Assembly: GCA_005883765.1 (NCBI GenBank)
Contig: VBAQ01000050.1
Coordinates: forward strand, 1 to 35,034
Direction of reading: 5' to 3'
Source of the DNA: Bacteroidota bacterium
GTDB lineage: Bacteria; Bacteroidota; Bacteroidia; Chitinophagales; Chitinophagaceae
Length of the DNA: 35,034 nucleotides
Position 1 is the stretch's first letter; every line of letters starts with the position of its first letter. Positions 29,897-35,034 of the stretch are shown in pieces. The notes under the pieces were generated by a model that saw only the letters and a list, made by a program, of their open reading frames with translations, was not told the DNA's origin and searched no databases. Position numbers and translations under genes: made by a program.

Positions 29897-30670
29897 ATGA
29901 TCAAGGAAATTTCAAACGGCTACGTAAAATCAGAATTTCATAATAGCGTCACCACCATTGAATTCTTTCATCCACAAAGCAATTCATTGCCTTTAAAAAT
30001 TCTGGATGAGTTGGCGCAAGCGATCCATCGGGCAGGAAATGATGATGAAACGAAAGTAATTGTTCTTTGCTCGGGAGGAGATAAGGTCTTTTGTGCTGGC
30101 GCCTCATTTGACGAGCTTGCAGCTATTCAAAATGCCGAGCAGGGTTTGCAATTCTTTAGCGGCTTTGCTCATGTCATCAATGCCATGAGGATCTGTCCCA
30201 AATTTATTATCGCCAGGGTGCAGGGCAAATGCGTAGGGGGAGGAGTTGGCCTTGTGGCCGCCGCAGATTATGCCATTGCTACAGAACATGCAGAAATACG
30301 ATTGAGCGAACTGGCGATCGGCATCGGGCCGTTTGTGGTAGGGCCGGCGGTAGAAAGAAAGATCGGCATCTCTGCTTTTTCTCAATTAACCATTGACGCT
30401 GCCATGTGGCGAAATGCTCAGTGGGCTGGCCGCAAAGGTTTGTTCGCTGAAGTACATGCTACGGTGGACGGAATGGATGAGTCCATTGCAAAACTCGCTC
30501 ATGCTTTAATACATTCAAATCCACAGGCAATGGCTGAAGTAAAAAAAATATTCTGGAAGGGGACAGAGAACTGGGATCGCCTTCTGCTAGAACGAGCAGC
30601 GATAAGCGGAAAATTGGTGTTGAGTTCCTTTACAAAAAATGCCATTGAAAAGTTTAAGGCTAAGAGATAG
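29897..30670 (+). CDS. Enoyl-CoA hydratase/isomerase family protein
   Basis: This is a crotonase-fold enzyme, 257 residues. The oxyanion-hole segments are KVFCAGASFDELAAI (about 63-77) and GKCVGGGVGLVAAADYAIA (about 110-128); LSELAIGIGPFVVGP (about 136-150) holds the second glutamate region. The gene overlaps the paaZ transcript (4-nt gap), so a role in phenylacetate or another CoA-ester pathway is likely (PaaF/PaaG-like or methylglutaconyl-CoA hydratase-like), but I cannot choose between them. The last residues (KAKR) and stop lie in the left arm of the second GxxExxY cassette, so the natural C-terminus may have been altered. Confidence 0.85.
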   Translation: MIKEISNGYVKSEFHNSVTTIEFFHPQSNSLPLKILDELAQAIHRAGNDDETKVIVLCSGGDKVFCAGASFDELAAIQNAEQGLQFFSGFAHVINAMRICPKFIIARVQGKCVGGGVGLVAAADYAIATEHAEIRLSELAIGIGPFVVGPAVERKIGISAFSQLTIDAAMWRNAQWAGRKGLFAEVHATVDGMDESIAKLAHALIHSNPQAMAEVKKIFWKGTENWDRLLLERAAISGKLVLSSFTKNAIEKFKAKR

Positions 30671-31141
30671 GCTAAGAGATAAAAGGAGAAAAAGAGATAA
30701 AGGGTTATGACAATAAACGAACTCACAGGAATTATTGTCGATTTATGTATCAAAATACATTCGAAAATCGGTCCAGGTTGTTTTGAAAGAGTTTATGAGG
30801 AAGTCTTGTATTATGAATTAACTAAGTTAGGATTAAATGTACAGCGGCAGGTTTTGCTGCCTATTGATTATGAAAAATTGCATATAGAAAATGCGTACAA
30901 GGTTAGACCTGCTTGTCGAACGTATGCTGGTAATAGAATTGAAAACCGTTGATCCGTTACCTCCCGTTTATTTCAAGCAAGTAAGAACTCATCTCTTGCT
31001 ATTAAATCTAAAGCACGGGATGCTGGCTAATTTTAAGGTTGAATTAATGAAGGAGGGTATCCATCGTGGTATCAATAATTTTGGTAAGGAGTCTCTGTTG
31101 TGATTGTTCCTTTTTCTCCTTTTCTCTTTAAGCTCTTAGCC
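30658..31141 (+). mobile_element. Candidate GxxExxY cassette 2 with inverted degenerate repeat arms
   Basis: The left arm has GGCTAAGAG twice (30658-30666, 30670-30678) followed by AAAAGGAGAAAAAG (30681-30694). The right arm, as complement, has CTTTTTCTCCTTTT (31110-31123) and CTCTTAGCC (31133-31141). Both blocks are thus present as inverted copies in the same order from the ends inward. Between them is one GxxExxY gene, frameshifted. The upstream gene's stop (30668-30670) is in the left arm, and the downstream gene's ATG (31143) is one base past the right arm. The arm sequence is unrelated to that of cassette 1. Mobility is inference. Confidence 0.5.
30707..31103 (+). pseudogene. Frameshifted GxxExxY protein gene
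   Basis: Two frames together make one GxxExxY protein of about 132 residues. Frame one starts at ATG 30707 and has the motif Gly, Glu, Tyr in PGCFERVYEEVLYYEL, continuing to IENAYK. The chain then resumes one base later as LDLLVERMLVIELKTVDPLP, with the catalytic-type Asp, Glu and Lys, and ends INNFGKESLL at 31103. One extra G in the pair at 30901-30902 explains the shift. Apart from this the family sequence is well preserved, so the lesion is recent, or a sequencing error. Confidence 0.85.
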
Positions 31142-31142
31142 C

Positions 31143-31775
31143 ATGCATTTAACTTTTCACAAAGACAACTTCCATACTCTTGGCGATAAACTAACGAAAA
31201 AAGATAAACACCTTCGTTTCATAGTTAAGCAATATGGCTACCCACCGTTATGGACAAGGCCTGCAAATTTTCAAACCCTGGTTCATATCATTCTTGAGCA
31301 ACAGGTCTCCCTGGCTTCTGCAAGAGCAGCGTTGAATAAATTACAAGAAAAGCTTGGAGTTATCACGCCCAGAAAAATTTTCTCCCTTTCAGATGAAGAA
31401 TTAAAGGCTTGTTATTTCAGTCGCCAGAAAATTGTTTATGTAAAATGCCTGGCACAATCAATCATAGCTAAACAAACCAATTTAAAAACTCTATCAGCGC
31501 TTAACGATTCAGAAGTAAGACAACAACTGAAAACGATAAAGGGCATTGGCGATTGGACGGTAGACGTTTATCTTTTGTTTGCACTTCAACGAACCGATAT
31601 TTTCCCAGTCGGAGACCTGGCAATGGTCAATGCGCTTAAGGAAATAAAGCAATTACCAAAAAAGATAAGCCAGGAAAAATTACTCGCACTCGGCGAGGAA
31701 TGGCGGCCTTATCGTTCCATTGCGACCATGCTATTGTGGCATTATTATATTCAGAAAAGGGGAATCAAGCTTTAG
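31143..31775 (+). CDS. AlkA-like DNA-3-methyladenine glycosylase (HhH-GPD)
   Basis: This is a base-excision-repair glycosylase removing alkylated purines, 210 residues. The HhH-GPD domain fills the protein: PANFQTLVHIILEQQVS (about 40-56), the helix-hairpin-helix LKTIKGIGDWTVDVYL (about 129-144), and the catalytic Asp158 in DIFPVGDLAM. It lacks the N-terminal domain of E. coli AlkA, and the four cysteines of an iron-sulphur cluster are absent, excluding Nth/MutY. ATG 31143 is one base after the right arm of cassette 2. It overlaps the convergent DegT gene by 4 nt at the 3' end. Confidence 0.9.
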   Translation: MHLTFHKDNFHTLGDKLTKKDKHLRFIVKQYGYPPLWTRPANFQTLVHIILEQQVSLASARAALNKLQEKLGVITPRKIFSLSDEELKACYFSRQKIVYVKCLAQSIIAKQTNLKTLSALNDSEVRQQLKTIKGIGDWTVDVYLLFALQRTDIFPVGDLAMVNALKEIKQLPKKISQEKLLALGEEWRPYRSIATMLLWHYYIQKRGIKL

Positions 31776-32992
31776 CTGGTCGTCACACTTTGTTTGTTAA
31801 GCGCCTTCCTGATTATGCCGACCATCTTTTCAGCCTTCTCCCTGGTTTGTTCTTCGGTCCACAACAAACTGATCGCGGATGAAATACAACGACTCATGAT
31901 CGCATCACTGGAAGAAAAGTTTTGTGATTGCAATTTTTTCAATGCTAATTGTTGCGCATCATTTAGAGAATGGAGTGTCAAATTGTTTTTTAAGTGATCC
32001 CATTTGCGTATGTAATGCCAGTTGTTGTCATACCAATAAAAATTGCCAGCCAGGACATTCTGGGTCTTCATCTCGTCCACAACGGCTCTTGTAACTTCTT
32101 CAGTTGGTAAGAACCAGCTTAAAAAAGTACAGCTGTCGCCTGCAGGATCAGGAATTTTTCTGAAAGAAATTTCGGGTAACTGCGATAAAATGTTTTTGAG
32201 TGATGAATGATTTCTTCGTTGGATCGCCAAAAACTCGTCAAGTCTTTTTATTTGCGCCAGGCCAACAGCCGCGTGCAATTCTGAAATTCGGAAATTATAA
32301 CCAAGGAAGGGGTGCAGGTCGGCGCCTCTATCGACACCTTTGTGATCATGGCCGTGATCCGAGGATCCGTCACATTTCGCGTAAACCGCTTCATCACTTG
32401 TAAGCACGGCTCCGCCTTCGCCGCAGGTAATTGTTTTCACAAAATCAAAACTAAATGTCCCCGCATTCCCGATAGTGCCCACGTGTTTCCCTTTGTATGA
32501 TGCCCCGATGCTCTGGCAAGCATCTTCAAGTAAGATCAGACGGTGCTCGTTGCAAATAGAAATTAGTGTACCCAGGTCGGCCATGCTTCCGCACATGTGC
32601 ACAGGCATCACACACTTTGTTTTTGAGGTGATCGCTTTACGAACAGCTCCTGGTTCCAGGGTCAGCGTTTCATCAACATCGACCAGCACAGGCACGGCGC
32701 CCACACTTAATACGGCTTCAAAACTCGCAACGAATGTAAAACAAGGCATGATTACCTCATCGCCCGCGCCAATTCCCAAGGCGGCCAGGGCCGTTGTCAA
32801 TGCAGACGTTCCGCTCGAAGTAAGCTGCGCGTACTTGCTGCCGAATCTTTTGCAAATTGCCTGTTCAAGTTCCTTGGATTTCCATTTGCCTTTTCGGGGA
32901 GAATCAAAACCATAACGCATCAGGATGCCCGTCTCGAGGACTTCATTTACTTCCTTCCGTTCTTCATCACTCCATAATTCAAAACCTGGCAT
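31772..32992 (-). CDS. DegT/DnrJ/EryC1-family aminotransferase
   Basis: This is a PLP-dependent sugar aminotransferase-type enzyme, 406 residues. SSGTSALTTALAALGIGAGDEVI (about 59-81, in pieces) is the phosphate-binding start, PCFTFVAS the substrate loop, EDACQSIGASYKGKHVG (about 156-172) contains the cofactor Asp, and the Schiff-base Lys186 lies in FSFDFVKTITCGEGG. The KTITxGEGG variant is typical of a subgroup acting on nucleotide sugars or related ketones. No nucleotide-sugar genes are nearby, so the substrate is unknown. The promoter at 33031-33063 is 38 nt upstream, and the intervening leader is a heptad array. Confidence 0.88.
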   Translation of the reverse strand: MPGFELWSDEERKEVNEVLETGILMRYGFDSPRKGKWKSKELEQAICKRFGSKYAQLTSSGTSALTTALAALGIGAGDEVIMPCFTFVASFEAVLSVGAVPVLVDVDETLTLEPGAVRKAITSKTKCVMPVHMCGSMADLGTLISICNEHRLILLEDACQSIGASYKGKHVGTIGNAGTFSFDFVKTITCGEGGAVLTSDEAVYAKCDGSSDHGHDHKGVDRGADLHPFLGYNFRISELHAAVGLAQIKRLDEFLAIQRRNHSSLKNILSQLPEISFRKIPDPAGDSCTFLSWFLPTEEVTRAVVDEMKTQNVLAGNFYWYDNNWHYIRKWDHLKNNLTLHSLNDAQQLALKKLQSQNFSSSDAIMSRCISSAISLLWTEEQTREKAEKMVGIIRKALNKQSVTTS

Positions 32993-32997
32993 AGTTT

Positions 32998-33032
32998 AAT
33001 TAAGAATTAATAATTAAAAATTAAGAATGACA
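32998..33032. repeat. Heptad array in the DegT leader
   Basis: Five 7-nt words: AATTAAG, AATTAAT, AATTAAA, AATTAAG, AATGACA. It occupies almost the whole predicted 5' leader of the DegT gene, from the -7 box to 5 nt before the ATG. Confidence 0.85.
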
Positions 33033-33063
33033 AAGGTAGAGAAAATGATTTTTGTGTATCCAA
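33031..33063 (-). promoter_or_regulatory. Promoter of the DegT aminotransferase gene
   Basis: On the minus strand TTG (33061-33063), 22 nt, then TACCTTTG (33031-33038), a full -7 match. The predicted start is near 33026, giving a leader of about 34 nt made of the AATTAAG-type heptads. Confidence 0.6.
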
Positions 33064-33137
33064 CTGAACACTTCTATTGATCGTCTGTTGCGTCGCACAC
33101 TTCAGCGTTCTGAATCCTGTTGAGCACTAGTAGTAGC

Positions 33138-33535
33138 TTACTAAATTTCCTCCAACCATCTATTGGCTACTATTCAAAAGGAAAACGAAGAACAAGTGTT
33201 ACACTCGAAGATCAACCTGGAAATCTGGAAATCCAATAGGTAAAGGAGATTTAGCCAATAGGTTCGACTATGTCGAATTATCAACCCCTTTTCAGTTTAT
33301 GTTTCACAGAGGCAAAATTCACTTACTCGGCGGTCTTGGGCCCTATCTCTCATACGCAGCAGGCGGAGAGATCTTATATAAAAGTGTTTCTGGTTTGGGA
33401 AGCAATGAACCTAAAAGAAGGAAGATGATCTTCGGTACGAATGGTTACAGCCGTGTCGATGCAGGCCTAACGGTTTTGTTTCTGTCATCCTCAAAAACCG
33501 GTGGATATTGTCATTTAATCATGATCAGGGATTGA
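33138..33535 (+). pseudogene. Decayed outer-membrane beta-barrel protein (PorT-like) fragment
   Basis: Two frames carry pieces of what looks like one small outer-membrane beta-barrel. Frame one (33138-33233) reads LNFLQPSIGYYSKGKRRTSV and then stops. Frame two (to TGA 33533-33535) reads GNPIGKGDLANRFDYVELST, then MFHRGKIHLLGGLGPYLSYA and later YSRVDAGLTVLF. Alternating aromatic and hydrophobic residues, LLGGLGPYLSYA and RFDYVELS are typical of the PorT/OMP_b-brl type. There is no start codon or signal peptide, and the C-terminal barrel strands are missing. The shift falls between 33215 and 33235. The family call is tentative. Confidence 0.5.
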
Positions 33536-33560
33536 CAAATACTGACGAGTACAGCTAGAT

Positions 33561-34799
33561 CTAATTCATTGGTTTCTTAGGTAGCCAGTCCATCGGGGGG
33601 ATCTGCGCTGGCTGCCTGTAATAGTTATTCCGCAAGCTATCATTCCAGCCGTTTGGATTTCTATCAAAGGTTTTACTGCTGAAATAGATGCTGCCCTGCA
33701 CATTCGGGTATTGTCGCAGCAACTGGATTTGCTCAGGTAGTTCCTTCGGGTTTTTCCAGGCACTGATGTTCTCACCAGCCCTGTAAATACCCTGCCCTAT
33801 ATATAAATGACGGCCATAGGTGTGTTTGCTCCACCAGTCAAGCAATTTTTCGTAGGCAATTTTGCTGTTGCCGATCTCTAAATACAATTGTGGTGCTACG
33901 TAGTCAACCCATCCTTTTTTTAGCCACAATAAGATATTCGCATAGAGGTCGTCATAATTTGTCTGTGAGGCTTTGCTATCGCTCCCATCAGGATCCTGGT
34001 CCTTATTGCGCCAGACGCTGAACGGAGAAATCCCAAATTTCACCCAGGGTTTTTCTTGCTTAATGGCCCTGCTTAGCTCGGCAATAATTGAATCCACATT
34101 GCTTCTTCGCCAATCATCTTTTGATAGCTGCATTCCTGATCTTTCGTATCCTTCTTCATCAGGGAATTCTTTTCCAGCGATCCGGTAAGGGTAAAAATAA
34201 TCGTCCATGTGTATCGCGTCCACATCGTAACGTTTTACAATGTCGCTGACGACGTTTACGACGAATTGCTGGGCTTCTTTATTTGATGGATCAAAATATT
34301 TTTTATCTCCATAGGTCAAAAACCATTCAGGATGAATTCTGGTGATATGATTAGGCGCAATGGAAGATTTTCCAACTTGGAAGTCCGCCCTGTAGGGATT
34401 GCACCATGCATGAAATTCCATTCCTCTTTTATGAGTCTCTTCGATCATAAACTGCAATGGATCATAATAAGGAGAAGGAGGTTTACCCTGCGTACCCGTC
34501 AGCCATTGGCTCCACGGTTCATATTTTGATGGGTAGAACGCGTCTGCAGCGGGTCTGACCTGGACGATCATGGCATTCATCCCATTGGCTTTGTGCAGTT
34601 CAAGCTGACGAATGAATTCAGCCTTCTGGTCTTCTACATTTACCATACCCTTTGCCGGCCAATCAATATTATCTACCGTTGCGATCCACACGCCTCTGAA
34701 TTCGTAGTTCACCGGCTTGGCCAGTGAAAGATGCATTTGTTGGCTAAAAACAAAATGGGTAACGAAGATGGAAGAGAGCAACAAACTGATAGCTTTCAT
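33561..34799 (-). CDS. GHL10-family (DUF187) secreted glycoside hydrolase
   Basis: This is a 412-residue secreted protein of the glycosyl-hydrolase-like 10 family (YngK type), whose TIM barrel is thought to cleave polysaccharides, possibly peptidoglycan-derived glycans. The signal peptide ends FVFSQ (about 19/20). Motifs: EFRGVWIATVDNIDWP (about 33-48), MNAMIVQVRPAADAFYPS (about 74-91), FHAWCNPYRA (about 129-138), DAIHMDDYFYPY (about 197-208, candidate acidic residues) and VDYVAPQLYLEIGN (about 303-316). It is shorter than the about 500-residue members, lacking the extra C-terminal beta domains. It has a strong promoter (34806-34835) ending 6 nt before the ATG. Confidence 0.88.
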   Translation of the reverse strand: MKAISLLLSSIFVTHFVFSQQMHLSLAKPVNYEFRGVWIATVDNIDWPAKGMVNVEDQKAEFIRQLELHKANGMNAMIVQVRPAADAFYPSKYEPWSQWLTGTQGKPPSPYYDPLQFMIEETHKRGMEFHAWCNPYRADFQVGKSSIAPNHITRIHPEWFLTYGDKKYFDPSNKEAQQFVVNVVSDIVKRYDVDAIHMDDYFYPYRIAGKEFPDEEGYERSGMQLSKDDWRRSNVDSIIAELSRAIKQEKPWVKFGISPFSVWRNKDQDPDGSDSKASQTNYDDLYANILLWLKKGWVDYVAPQLYLEIGNSKIAYEKLLDWWSKHTYGRHLYIGQGIYRAGENISAWKNPKELPEQIQLLRQYPNVQGSIYFSSKTFDRNPNGWNDSLRNNYYRQPAQIPPMDWLPKKPMN

Positions 34800-34805
34800 A
34801 GGTTA

Positions 34806-34835
34806 CAAAGTTATATCATCTGAAAAGATTGTCAA
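34806..34835 (-). promoter_or_regulatory. Promoter of the GHL10 gene
   Basis: On the minus strand TTG (34833-34835), exactly 19 nt, then TAACTTTG (34806-34813): the best match to the Bacteroidota consensus in the window. The box ends 6 nt before the ATG at 34799, so the leader is at most a few nucleotides. Confidence 0.75.
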
Positions 34836-34872
34836 GTATTGATCGGCCCATTTAGTGCTGAAAAAAAGTTAA

Positions 34873-35034
34873 TTATTCGCTGCGGATTTTGTCCAGCAAT
34901 TTGCTCAGGCTTGACGCTTCCTTTTCAGAGAGATTGCTTAATATGTCGTCCATATCATCTTGTTTGCCGTCCAATTTTTCAAGAAGCTTTAGTCCTTTGT
35001 CGGTAATGGTTACATCAACCAGGCGTCGATCTTT
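34873..35034 (-). CDS. MarR-family transcriptional regulator, C-terminal part
   Basis: The gene runs off the right edge; 53 residues and the stop are present. KDRRLVDVTITDKGLKLLEKLD is the end of the MarR winged helix (the wing Asp-Arg-Arg that contacts the minor groove, then the ITxKGxxLL start of the dimerisation helix), followed by the C-terminal helix DILSNLSEKEASSLSKLLDKIR. It is encoded upstream of the GHL10 gene on the same strand, but a strong promoter between them argues for separate transcripts. Ligand and targets cannot be inferred. Confidence 0.85.
   Translation of the reverse strand, partial: KDRRLVDVTITDKGLKLLEKLDGKQDDMDDILSNLSEKEASSLSKLLDKIRSE

Noticed and set aside
5004-33032. 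Tandem short words resembling a CRISPR array
   Set aside because: Units are only 7 or 9 nt, contiguous and degenerate, with no spacers of constant length and no cas genes in the window.
1-35034. tRNA and rRNA genes
   Set aside because: I looked for T-loop (GGTTCGAATCC-like) and rRNA signatures by eye and found none; a covariance search would be decisive.

Overview
The window reads as chromosomal DNA of a Bacteroidota bacterium, most likely from the Chitinophagaceae or a close relative. Evidence: sigma-type promoters of the form TTG-N19-TAnnTTTG, very weak Shine-Dalgarno signals, lipoproteins with Bacteroidota-style signal peptides, a gldH gene, a CarboxypepD_reg-like surface protein, a BatD protein and a PaaZ fusion. 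Most genes are housekeeping or core metabolism; there is no phage, CRISPR array, rRNA or tRNA that I can see.

Layout. 1-5000: end of an unidentified gene, a small charged protein, an APC amino-acid permease, a broken REP-associated (Y1) transposase, two unknown proteins and a PQQ-type sugar dehydrogenase lipoprotein. 5000-13000: aldehyde dehydrogenase, glutathione peroxidase, a small membrane protein, dusB, then a membrane-lipid block (CPBP protease, cdsA, psd), a HAD phosphatase and an SDR. 13000-18300: batD, then convergent to it the operon gldH - histidine kinase - response regulator, and yicC. 18300-23300: an AT-rich gap with DnaA-box-like words, lpxD, a surface protein, an epimerase-like protein and dnaN. 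23300-26400: a YbjN-like protein, a GxxExxY nuclease-like gene in an inverted-repeat cassette, and a cytoplasmic trypsin-like protease that ends in a second YbjN-like domain. 26400-31800: adk, a coiled-coil lipoprotein, paaZ with an enoyl-CoA hydratase, a second (frameshifted) GxxExxY cassette and an AlkA-type glycosylase. 31800-35034: DegT aminotransferase, a decayed beta-barrel gene, a GHL10 glycosidase and the end of a MarR regulator.

The most unusual thing is in the gaps between genes. At about a dozen loci the intergenic DNA is made of degenerate tandem words with a strict 7-nt period (sometimes 9). The word differs completely from locus to locus, but the period does not. At several loci two such arrays face each other as inverted arms. 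At two loci the inverted arms enclose a GxxExxY gene, and the flanking genes' stop and start codons lie in or within 1-2 nt of the arms. This suggests a family of self-contained cassettes: GxxExxY-bearing ones, plus loop-only ones with the same design. A separate family of palindromes of about 110 bp (CTCACCCC...GGGGTGAG) is present twice, and a RAYT remnant lies in the same window.

Several promoters sit so close to the start codon that the transcripts should be leaderless, and one gene (the HAD phosphatase) has no ATG, GTG or TTG that would keep its catalytic motif.
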